A DNA stretch of 64,000 nt from Eulemur rufifrons. Lineage: Eukaryota; Chordata; Mammalia; Primates; Lemuridae. This document shows, in pieces, positions 30,551 to 41,987 of this stretch. Made by a program: the position numbers and the translations under genes. The first letter of the stretch is position 1. Every line of letters starts with the position of its first letter. The stretch is taken from NCBI RefSeq assembly GCF_041146395.1, contig NC_090989.1, positions 219,512,843 through 219,576,842 on the forward strand. Reading direction: 5' to 3'. Under the pieces are notes generated by a model. That model made no database searches. It worked only from the letters and a program-made list of their open reading frames with translations, and was not told the DNA's origin.

Positions 30551-31688
30551 TTAGGTTTTTATATTTTATAAAAAGTACATGGATTTTTTTCTATATTTCA
30601 CAAGAGTATCACTGTGCGGGAATGTTCCAATATTTCCATTATCAAACTTAGGAATACAAATAGAAAAAAAACAGATTTTGTATGATTATCTTTTCCCTTC
30701 TTAGCTGACAACGTACATACTATGGTATTAGAAAGCTAGTCTACATCTATCAGGATCAATTTGTAATAATCTCCATCAAATTAACTAGTTAGTAGATAAT
30801 TAATTTTCAGCACATACCTATGGTAGGTGGCAAACATAGATTGACATTTTCTTAAATATTTAGGTTAGATGGTTATCTTACTTCAGGTTATGTTGACTTC
30901 ACTGAATGTAGCCTTGAAAATTTGGAATGTGTAACAAATACTGCAAATCCTTAAAAAAGTATTTTTATTAATTTTTCTAAACCTGATATATAATCACCTA
31001 TGATATCTATGAGGAACAGGGGGAAAAGAACAAACCACTAAATTGCAGCATAAACTGAACCATACTGCTGTGAGAGAGTTCATCTTTGTATATAGTTTAA
31101 TGGAAACTTCATATAGTATTTTGTAAGGTTTCATGAAGAATAAAAATGAATCACTATTGAGGTTACCAGAACAAATTTCCCTTCCTTACATGGAGTGGGA
31201 AATTTCTTGCAGTACCTGTTTCCTAATAGTTGCTACTCCATTAATCTTTTCAATTTATAGCTCTAGTTCCTTGTTTCATTGTTCAACTAGTCTACAATGG
31301 CAAGAATCTATTCATATCAAAGTTTATATATAACTGATTTTATTTAAGAGAAATTAATGTAGATAGGCCTTCCTGTAATGCCAATGCTTTTATTGAATGT
31401 CATAATGATCAAATTTTTAGCATTAACTTTGTTCAAAATTTTGAGCCAAACTTGAGTTCTATTTCTTTTATATTTCATATTTATATCCACAATCTATATG
31501 CAGACAAAAATGTCTTTTATTTTATTTTGAAGGCCGGAAAAAATGCCGGTGAAATATAAATAGAAAATTATTCAGCACTGCATAATCTTAAAATTTACAA
31601 ATATATGTTATTCTCAATTGTCACAGGAATTACAGTGGGTAGACAGCCTAGATAATATTATATTATTCCTATATAAAAAAGTAGAAAC

Positions 31689-31964
<276 letters not shown>

Positions 31965-32118
31965 TTAAAAAGTTGAAATAGATTCAGGGAAATTAAATAT
32001 GTCTCCAAGATCATATAGTATTTATAGTAGGTGGTGGAGCTGGAATTCAAACCTAAGGTTTTTTGCTTATTTGAAATGAATATACTTTCTGTCCTACAAC
32101 CTACTTAACTAAAAATAT

Positions 32119-32745
32119 ATGCCTATCATTGGCATTAGTTTTTGTCTGAGTTTTCATTCAATATCCTGTTTACAGGATTCATACATATTATTGTGTATAT
32201 CATTATTGTTCATGTTGTTATGTTTTCATTATTCTCATTGCTCTATGGTATTCCACTGTATAATATATTACCATTTTTTATCCACTTCCTCTAGTCAAAT
32301 ATTAAGATGTCCCTGTAGAGACTATGCTGCTATAAGCATCCTTATACATATCTTTAGTACTCTTGCTAAACCATGGGTTATGCATACATTCAACTTTAGT
32401 CAATACCACCACATAGCTTTCCAAAGATGTTGTGTACCAAGTTACACTTCCAAAGAACAGTAAGTGAGAAATTCAGTTATTCTTCATCCTTGTCAATATT
32501 CAGTATGTCTTTTCATGTAAGCAGTTCTGCTGTTATGAAGTAGTTGTATGGTGGTTTTCATTTGCCTTTCTCCAACAACAGATGAAGCAGAGCACCTTTC
32601 TACATTTATATTGGTCTTTGGATATGTTCTTTCTTGAACTGCCAGTTCAAGTTCTTGGCCCATTTATATAATGGGTTATCTGCTTTTACTTTGTTGATTT
32701 TCATCAATAAAGTTATTTGTATATTCTAGATTCTTTATGCCACGT
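32119..32745 (-). mobile_element. Old L1 (L1M) 3' fragment
   Basis: Antisense L1 landmarks: GCTCTATGGTATTCCACTGT, GAGACTATGCTGCTATAAGC, GGTGGTTTTCATTTGCCTTT and GTTCTTGGCCCATTTATATA. Highly diverged, with no usable ORF. Confidence 0.75.
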
Positions 32746-34029
32746 TCACAAACAGGCAAAACTTTTCTGTGGTGTTAGAAATAAAGATGGGAATTGCTCT
32801 TATTGGCAGTAAGGCAATTCCGTGGCTCTGGTAATGTTTTGGTTTTTAATATAGGTCCTATTTACGCAAGTGTATACACTTTGTGAAAATGTACTGATCT
32901 GTATAGTTATGATATTTACAACTCGGTTTCTGCATTCTATCCTTCAATTCTGTCATATTTAAAATAAAAAGAGAAACAGCAGGTCTTAGTCTTAAAGTGG
33001 ACAACAATATCAAACAGGAATTTGTTTCTAATTTGTTTATTTTTAATAACTTCTACTTATGGCAAGCAATGCTAGTTTTCTATATATGACAGTGATATTA
33101 TTTCTTTTTGAAATAAATTTATTTGTACACATGCGCACACACACACACACACACAGGCATACTCCATATGCACAAAGTAATTGACCTGATCCAATCAAGG
33201 GGTGGTTGCAATCTTGGGCCTAAGCAGAGGAATAGCACTGTGTGCTCTGTAGAGTATACACAGTGCTATTCTTGTGAATCTGTTCAAAGGCCTCCATGTC
33301 AGCGTGATCACAGAAGGGACTGTGTTCAGGATGTGTGAGAACAGTCAGCACCAATTGCCCTGGTCTTGGGCCCTAATGCAGGTCTCACTGCTAACATGGT
33401 CATCAGCAATTGAGATCACCTTGAATCAAGGATAATATGGCACTTTTCCCCATTCTTTTAGATTTTTTGAAAGCTTGTATTCTGGTATGACCCAAGGATA
33501 ACAGAAAAAGTGCTGAAAGCTCACTCATATTGAACTTATTGCTATTCTCAGAGTTTAAGTTTTGAAATATATTTTTATTTGATTGATAAAGGAATGTTAT
33601 ATTTTTTTCCATCCTAATGTTATAATACAAATGGCTACCAAACATAAACAGCTAACAGACTTGTGCTAAAATTTCATCTTTCTACCTCTTTATATTGCCT
33701 TTTGTGGGTGAAAAATCTTAGAGAAGATAAAAACTCAAATTCAGTGATGGCTTAGTATCTATTACTGTGTGACTTAGGAAAAATAAATGAAGATATGGTG
33801 CTAAAAGTAGTATACTTCTATGAGCAATGAGCAGGGTTATGCTAGGATTAGTAATTTTGTATTTCACAAGTCCTTCTTATGCCTAAATGGTATCCCCATT
33901 TCTCTCTACATTATTATAAAGAAAGAAAATAAGACTTTGCCACATTCAATATTATCACAAATTTTATTCCAATACATTTTCAAGAAGCTTTAGGGCAGGA
34001 AAATTAAGATGTGTGTTAAGGGCAAGAAG
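32746..34029. other. Intergenic DNA with a hairpin-forming inverted repeat
   Basis: Contains a CA microsatellite (33135-33156) and the inverted repeat at 33230-33271. The stretch 33180-33430 is less AT-rich than its surroundings and matches no repeat I know. Nothing else recognised. Confidence 0.5.
33230..33271. repeat. Perfect 13-bp inverted repeat (hairpin)
   Basis: GAATAGCACTGTG at 33230-33242 pairs exactly with CACAGTGCTATTC at 33259-33271. The pairing extends by one T-A on the inner side and weakly outward, leaving a loop of about 14 bases. Confidence 0.9.
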
Positions 34030-34790
34030 AGTTCAAACTCTGCTTTCAGGTTCAAGCTGTATAAAATCATCTGGCAGTTTCTTACAAAGTTAAACATAGT
34101 CTTACCATGCAATTCAGCAATAGTGCTCCTAGATATTTACCCAGATAGGTTGGGAAACATATGAACACAAAACCCTGCACATGAATGTTTATGACAGTTT
34201 ATTCATAGTTATCTCAAATTCTTCAAGAGGTGAATGAATGAACAAACTGGTACAATCTCATACAATGAAATATTATTCAACAATAAAAAGAAATGTTACA
34301 AAACCAGGAAAAGACATTTAGGAATTATAAATATATATTGCTAAGTAAAGGAAGACAGTATCACAAGTCTATATTTATATCTTTCCCACAATATGAAAGA
34401 TCAATGGTTGCCAGAAGTTGATAGAAAGTGGCAGGAATGAACAAGTGGAGCATAGGGGATTTTTAGGGAAGTAAAACTATTCTGTAGTTTTACTACAGCT
34501 ACTGTAATGGTATATACATATATTATGCATTTAGCATAAACCCATAGAACTGCACAACATGAAAAGTGACCTCTAATGAAAACTATGGCAGCTAACTAAT
34601 ATTAATGCATTAATACTGGTTCACCAACATAACAAATGTAACACACCAATACAAGATGTTAAAATAGGAGACATTGAGAGCAGAGGGAAATAAAGTATAT
34701 AAGAACTCTTTGTATTTTCTTCTCAAGTTTTCTGTAAACCTAAAACTTCTCTAAAAACTAGAATCTACTAATAAAAAAGAAAGTTTAGTT
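34030..34790 (+). mobile_element. Old L1 (L1M) 3' fragment
   Basis: Sense L1 landmarks: TCTGGCAGTTTCTTACAAAG, GTTAAACATAGTCTTACCAT, GATATTTACCCAGATAGGTT and CAATGGTTGCCAGAAGTTG, ending near AAACTTCTCTAAAAACTAG. Confidence 0.75.
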
Positions 34791-34920
34791 GACTATACAA
34801 TCCATGTAATTCCTAAAATATATTAGGACTATATAATTCCAAATATAATAATGTAAAAATCATTATATAATTAGAACCAGAAAAAGTCACATGTGTATTT
34901 TAACATACTGCAAGTCTTCA

Positions 34921-34955
34921 CATAATCATTGCCAATTCTCTGGACAATGATTATG
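34921..34955. repeat. Inverted repeat, 11-bp perfect arms
   Basis: CATAATCATTG at 34921-34931 and CAATGATTATG at 34945-34955. An inner CCA/TGG pairing extends the stem to 14 with one bulged A. Confidence 0.85.
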
Positions 34956-35049
34956 ACATGAACAAGAAATTCAAATCCTTGAATTTAGTAATGATGTCTA
35001 TTTCAATTTATATTTTAACTTAATATCTCAAAAAGTAATTTAAAACTAT

Positions 35050-35660
35050 TATTTAAACCAGGATAGTTAAAAGAAATGGGGTCCCCATATTATACCATAT
35101 GAAAAAATACAGATCTAGATGGATCTAAGATAAAATGGAAGTAAATATATATAACAAACAAACAAAAAACTTTTTGAGATATTCTGGAAATAACACATAA
35201 TCTCTGGGTTGACAGATTATTCTCCATGGCTGGAAACCTAATATTATAAAAGGAGTAAGAGATGTCCTCAATATAGGCAAAAAGATCCTCATGTGGAAAG
35301 ACATAAATTAAAAAATCAGTAGATTCTCACTGAAACTTCAAAAATGTTTTCATGCATTAACAAAGGGCTTATATGTACAATATACCAAGAGCGCTTATAA
35401 ATTGTTGAGGATAAAAAGCAAAGCAACTCAATCAGCAAGAAAAATGGGTGAAACATGAATATTCAGAGATACATGTTCAAATAGCCAAAAAGTCATTCAA
35501 ATTTACATTAGTAAGGGAAATACTGTTTAAGAAAACAATGAGATATGAGTACATACCCATCAGACTGGTAATGATCTCAAACTTTCTATAACACCTTTAC
35601 TGGCAAGACTATTAGAAAAGGATACTCTAATACATGCTAGTGCTTGTTTGTTTGTAAGCA
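35050..35660 (+). mobile_element. Old L1/HAL1-like fragment
   Basis: CAGATCTAGATGGATCTAAG, GGCAAAAAGATCCTCATGTG, CTTATATGTACAATATACCA and GAAAACAATGAGATATGAGT are diverged sense L1 ORF2-end motifs. A HAL1 origin is equally possible. Confidence 0.6.
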
Positions 35661-36349
35661 ATTTGGCAATAACTATGAAAATAAAATACACACAGAAGAG
35701 AATAGTTCAGAGGAGAAGGACGCAAACCAAGAGAAATAAATTCTGAATAAGCAACAGAAGAAAATATCAGGAAGGAAGATGTGAAAAACACAGTGAAAGG
35801 GTGCAGAATGTTCATTTAGAAAGAGGCTTTAAAATGTGCCTTGGATTTGTAAATTAAGAAGGATATGGTAGTCCTAAAGATAAGAGACTTAGAAGCATGT
35901 AGAGGAAAAATAGTTTGAGAAGAACATAGGAGCTGAGGATGTGAAGTCAGCTGTAAGCGACTCAGACATGCACACACGCTTTTACTAAATAGTGCGAAGA
36001 CAAACGAGCACCAAAGTACTAAATTTGAGGTAGGATTGGGAAATATGAGTATGTTTCGGGTGAAAGGTAAGGAGCTATTAAAGAAAGAAAGTAAAGATAC
36101 AAGAACAGCACAGTTGATGGAACAAGCTTCCAAAACATTTCAGAGAACAGACGAACCACTATGGAGAAAGAGTTGCTACACTTAGAGATGAGCGATATCC
36201 CTTCCACCGAGGATCTGCTCATATCCTCCCTTCTTAGTTGACGTTTTGATGGGAGGAAGGAGAAGAACACCTACCTAGTCCTCTATTGGGACAAATACAG
36301 TAATGCTGAGGGGTGGAGCCTGAGAAATAGCCCTGACCAGAATTCTCAA
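35661..36349. other. Intergenic DNA, possible L2-like 5' part
   Basis: Purine-rich on the plus strand (GAGAAGGACGCAAACCAAGA and similar). Minus-strand open frames of about 80-105 codons at 35816-36270 match no protein I recognise and look like chance frames in pyrimidine-rich sequence. Confidence 0.4.
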
Positions 36350-36525
36350 AGAGAAGACAATATCAAGAAACAAGAAGACAGCCATCCACAAGCCAAGCAC
36401 AGAGACCCAGAATAAATCCAGCCCTCAGAAGGAAGCAAGAGTGCTGACTCCTTAATATTGGACTTCTAGCCTTCAGAACTGTGAGAAAATAAATTTCTGT
36501 TGAGTAAGCTCCCTGGTATGTAGAG
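36350..36525 (+). mobile_element. MaLR LTR 3' part, MLT1-like
   Basis: AGAAGACAGCCATCCACAAG, then TTGGACTTCTAGCCTTCAGA and ACTGTGAGAAAATAAATTTC, the well-known MLT1 3' end with its polyadenylation region. Confidence 0.75.
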
Positions 36526-38559
36526 TCGGGTCTAGATTCTCCCATATTCTTAGGAGAGCTGATGGATGGCTTAGAATGTCTCCCCCATAAAGTAGTTGCC
36601 CTGCCATGCCTGCAGAACTATGGCTAAAGATTGCCAGCAAATCCCTTCACGTGTACCCCCAAGAGTGTGCAGGTCCAGAACTGCTTGCAGTTGAAAAAGA
36701 AATTTATCTCACTAATGAAAAGAAAAGACAATTTTTTTGTACTATTTGCAATAAAGAATTAAGTGGACAGTAGAATAACTCTTTTGACTGATCTTTGTCT
36801 CTTGATGTCTTGAAGCATTGATTATTTTGAAGAGTTTTTAAGACTTTGCCTAGAGTATACAGTTACCTCTGATTTTGACAAGGTCCTGAAGCAACCTGTT
36901 TTACTTCCATGTTGCAAGACAGATGTAACTGCAGTTTAAGGGTGAGAGCTAATGCTTAAGTTTTGCAACAACACATAACGTTATTATCTATATGCTTAAT
37001 GACGGCAAGGGACATAAGACCAATTTTAATAACTAAATAATTCAAAATCTTGTGCAATGCTATAATTGTACAGGAATATTGGAAGTGACTTATACATAAG
37101 TAGTACATAAAAATCATTCTCTTAACTTTTAAGGTATTTAAATTTTTTACACATCTCTACAAATATAGAGGGTCATGAAATTGCCATAAAATAAGTGTCA
37201 AAATATAAGAAGGGGAAAGAGAACCTGCACACTTTTTATAACTATGGTCATCTTTAAGCTCAAAGCCAAACATGCAAATTCTAACATTTTCCCTAAATCT
37301 GTTACATAAACAGAAGTCTTTTGGAGAGACTAAAAATAAGCAAAATGTGAAAAAGAAACAATTCTGAATTCCACATGTGATAGCCAGGTTCAGAAGAACC
37401 CCAGGAAATTTAAATTCAGCTACTGGGTTTACAGTGGGCAATTCAGAGAATTAAAGATCCTTACTTACTCTCTGTAAGAAGCTCCTCTTCCTATTTGAAA
37501 TCGTATCCTGTTGCCTGGTTAAGGTTTTGCATTTTTAACAGGCTGTGGCAGGTGCTTGCAATATACAGATTGCAGTTTTATTTCCATCTGGGTGAACAAG
37601 AAGTCAGCTGCCTAGAGCTAAGGCTTATTTGCTTGTGGACACAGGTAAATTTGCTTAAAATACTCTTAAGTGTAAAGAGAATAAAGGCTTAGCTGGGTGA
37701 AGAGGGAGCACAAAAAAAACTCACTGGGATTAGAAATGATGGGTTAGGCAAATATTTTTATAGCATTTGATATTTGCAATATGGAAATGAAATGCACACC
37801 AGAAGAACTGCCTTATGGACTTCTTAAAACACACTGTCTTCTAAACTTTGTTTAAACTGAAACATCTAAGTTACATTTCTATGTAACTTGAATGTACTAA
37901 GTTTAATGTAACCATGAAATATTTTTTTAAAAAGCTCTATAGACAGGGTTTTGTTGAAAAAAAGTATTGCATTGAAAAGAACTATTGTATATTGACTATC
38001 ACTACCATGAAAAAGTGTGTGAGCAACTTAACGAAGAATCCATTTTGTGAGTAACTTGCTTTGCAGAAGGAGTTACAAAAGTTCAAGATGTCTAAATGTG
38101 GTTTGATGAATCATGACTTTAAAATTTGCCCTGGAGTAGGGAAGTAGGGGAGGGAGATTTGTGGAGAATTGCATAGTCCTGTCTGAACCTAAGTAATGGG
38201 AAGATAATAGCATTCCTTTTCTTGAAATTCCTGCATATTTTTAATAGGCAGTTCAACTTTAACATGACAGATGCTGAAAACTGAAATACCTCTGAAATAC
38301 GAGGTCTTTAGAAAATAAAGAAAACAGAACAAGCTCTTTTCAAATTACTCATTTCACTTTAAGGAGAAGTGGTAGAAAGGCAACATTTTTTCTCAAGGGA
38401 GTGGGATGGGACTCAGAATTGCTTAAAGTACTTTACTAAAAGAGCTGCATTGCTTAATAAATTACAGTAAAGTTATTTCAGCTATTGAGACGTACCATTC
38501 CTTTTTTCTGCTGGTCGTATGGAGCCTCAGAAGACTTCAAAAGTGATTTCTAGAGCAAG
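36526..38559. other. Intergenic DNA, nothing recognised
   Basis: No named repeat or coding exon seen. A small 9-bp hairpin, AAGTTACATTTCTATGTAAC, begins at 37868. Confidence 0.5.
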
Positions 38560-38875
38560 GCATTCTCTGACTTTGAGTTCTCTCTGTTAAATACTACTCA
38601 TATTTTTAAGACCTAGCTCAAAAGCCAATCCTCTACAGCATAATTTCATACCGCCATAGAAGGAGTGCTGCTTCTCTTGAAAGCAGACAGCACATTGGTT
38701 GGATCTTGAATACCGAATCATTTCACTTGAATTTGTAGTGAATCTGCTTTTATATTGTCTGTCTCCTGTACTAGACTAAGTTTTTTTAGGTCTCCTTTTC
38801 ACCCATACCCAAATTTTCCACAGAGTTTTGCACATGGTAGGTGTGCACACAAAATATACATTTATTCAATTATTT
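38560..38875 (+). repeat. L2 LINE 3' end
   Basis: AGACCTAGCTCAAAAGCCAA, GTCTGTCTCCTGTACTAGAC and GCACATGGTAGGTGTGCACA follow the L2 3' terminal order. Confidence 0.6.
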
Positions 38876-41116
38876 GGCAAAGTGATTCAACTCCACTCAG
38901 TAACTGGGTCTGGAAAGATTTCCAATCCTTAAACTTAGTCTAAAATTAATTGTCTTTATTTTTTTCTTGGTATAGCTAAAAAAAATTCTTCTATACTCTA
39001 TATAGTGACTTGTGATTAATATGAAATTTTAAAAGTAGGTAAAAATTTACTACATTACTCCCATTAGGTAACAACAGACACAGAATAAAATGTTCCATTG
39101 GTACTGACTTAATCTGAAAAAAAATCCCGCTGTCAGCATAAATATTATGATTATTCCAGCATGAAAGTTAATTGGTTTAATGCTTTATGTATTTGATGTT
39201 TTGCAAAAGTAGTAAATCATGTAATTACATGTCGTGATCAGCTATAACATGACAAAGTTTGAAAACTTGTATAAATAAAGCTTATTTTCTTTTCACAAAT
39301 ATCATAAAACCTTATTTTATTGCATTTATTCTTTATCTTAGGAAACATCATGAAGATGGGCCACTATAGTCTAGCCCACGCTAATGAGCAAACATCAATG
39401 TGATCTTTTTGTGGTCCTTTCATTTTCATTATTCTGATTATAATCCTTTCCATTTGTATAGTACTTCACTATTTATAAAGTTCCAATATAATTCTCTAAT
39501 TTTGTTATGGTTGACTGCCATGTACTTTCTTAGCTCAGCTCAATCACAACATAACGTAAAATACCTTTGGGCTAGATTGATAAACTGGTATGCTTCTTTG
39601 CATAAATAGGGTTACTGAGAATCAGAAATAAAATGAGGATTAGAACTGAATTTTCATGACTTTCCAAAAGGTGTGCATTCAGCTGGATAGCGCCCCAAGG
39701 TAGCTAATTTGAGATAATGATAATTTATTAAAGTCATACTCTTTGTTAGAAATTTCATAACTGGTTTTGAGGACTTCCTTAATCTCTGCCAGTTTATTCC
39801 TTAGCTTAGAGGTCCATTTATAGTCACAGGGGATGAGAAATGTCCAAGTAAGGGTTAATATCTACCCAAAGAAGGTCCACACAGATGACAGAGACATAGA
39901 GTACTTAAGAATGTCCATCACTTTACACTTAAGAGAAGGACCCCTTCTCATATGGAATCTGAGATTCATAAGAACTTCAGCTGAATTTTAAAACCCACAT
40001 TTAAGTCAATGGTGTACTTACCAAAGGTACTAATTCAAGTCACTTTGTGGTTAACTCTAAACAGCATACATATGCTATCGATGGCTCCAAAAGAAGGTTT
40101 GGTTCAGGTCCTCTTAGAGAATAAAAAGCAATTGCCCAAAGTCTTGGTAAATTGGAAACCAATATCACATTTAGATCTTCTTTAAGAGAAAAGCAAAATC
40201 TAAATCAAAACATTTATTTTGTTTTACAAAATCAGGAAGACATTGTTCCATGAAAAATAATTTATTCTTTCTCTAAAGGCTGGCACCTTGCTTTTCTTTC
40301 TTTTTATATATTACTGAGTATATTAATGAATATCCTCAATGTTAAAATCTTTTTCTCTTAATAGTTGATCTTTTATTATTACTTTTTGGCTACCTGGAGT
40401 AGTGATCTTCTTTCACATACATTCAATGGGCTGGTGTAAAGGAAATTTAGGGTTTCAGGTAGAAATCAGTGGAAGAAAAGTAGATGTGTGTGTGTGTATT
40501 TATATTCTATCAATGCTGAGAATTCACATAAAAATACCTATACTGAACCAATAAAAATCATTCCTATTTCTAATGGACCAGTTTAAGCAACTGCCATGTT
40601 CACTAACAGCCTGTTGTCCTGGTTTTGTACCTATCTTCAAATAAAATCATATTGTTCAAGTACAGGGAGAAACTTTTTCCCTCAATATTATTTCTGGGGA
40701 AGAACACAGAACACAAAGTTTATAAAGTAAGAATAAAAGAATTTAACCTTTTACCTTTATGTCTATAAACAAGTGAAAATGGGCAGATAACACATTGGTT
40801 AAATACTATTTTTAAGTTTTCTTTTATTTTTCCTTTCTCAACCTGCAGTTAAAAGCTAAGATGGTGCTGACTTGCTGACTCGCTGACTCGCCTCTTCCTC
40901 TCCTTTTACATGTCCTCAGCATCACATGTATCCTAGCCTAGTGAGACCCATTTCTATACATGTTCCCGAATACTCTTAATTCCCACTTGTACACATTGGT
41001 TGTTTTCAGTAAAGATGTTCCCCTTTTGTTCCATACATTTTTGCATTCTTAAAGTCCAGTTGCAACCCACATTGTCTACTCCATAACTTTCTGACTCAGT
41101 CCTTTGAGTAATGAAT
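38876..41116. other. AT-rich intergenic DNA
   Basis: Holds a short GT run at 40483-40497 and a triple CTGACTCG-type tandem at 40867-40890. No gene or named repeat recognised. Confidence 0.5.
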
Positions 41117-41495
41117 CGTATTCTTATTTTATTTTATTTTATTATTTTATTGTATTTTATTTTTATTGCAGAATATTACAGGGATACAAATGCTTTGTTC
41201 ACATATATTGCCTTTGCACCACCTAAGTCAGAACTATAAGCATGCCCAATCCCCAGACATAATGTACCACACCCGTTAGGTGTGAATTTACCCATCCCGC
41301 CTCCCTCTCCCACCTGCCCAACACCGTATGAATGTTACTTCCATATTTGCACATAAGTGTTGATCAATTAGTACCAATTTAATGGTGAGTACATGTGGTG
41401 CTTGTTTTCCCATTCTTGTGATACTTCACTTAGAAGTATGGGCTCTAGTTCCATCCAGGATAATACAAATACTACTCAGACATAAAAAAAAAAAA
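41117..41495 (-). mobile_element. L1 3' end, strepsirrhine type, 5'-truncated
   Basis: Starts with a TTTTA-rich tail, then GCAGAATATTACAGGGATAC, CCTTTGCACCACCTAAGTCA, GTGTTGATCAATTAGTACCA and CTAGTTCCATCCAGGATAAT. This antisense 3' UTR is of the kind I recall from lemur/galago L1 copies. It stops near 41495 without ORF2 sequence. Confidence 0.8.
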
Positions 41496-41987
41496 ATGAT
41501 GAACAAATACCTCTTGTATTACCATATTCTTGTTTACATTAGCATTTAATCCTGCCATGGCCTTAGAAACTCCTTTAGAGCATCTACTGTGGTTTTAATG
41601 CCTATTTAATTTAAACCTCAGGACTATTGTGTTGGAAATTATTACCATTTCCATTTTTTGGATGATAAAAATGAGATAAAAATCACAGAATTTTAGATTT
41701 TTTTTTCCCTAAAGTCTAAGTGAATTAAGCAACACTGTCTGAATGAAGGCCAGTTTGTTCATAACTACAAATAATGTATCCACCTACCACATGGAACTGG
41801 GTTCAATATATTATATAATAGGTATTTGAACTAATTGTTATACTTGAATTCGCATTCAGAACCAGGGGAAAAATTAAACATATAATTATGAATTAGGAGG
41901 AAGATTGTGCTGAACATTATTTTAGTGAATATAATATGAATATATAGTTACCTATGTAGTTATACATGTTTGATATATCTCTTTTTT

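Larger units (their letters stand above)
29571..31688. other. ANXA1 promoter and upstream flank
   Basis: Holds the TATA and CCAAT boxes, the second copy of the 24-base element (29848-29871), and a compound TA/CA/GT microsatellite at 30474-30550. The rest shows no recognised repeat or exon. Confidence 0.6.
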
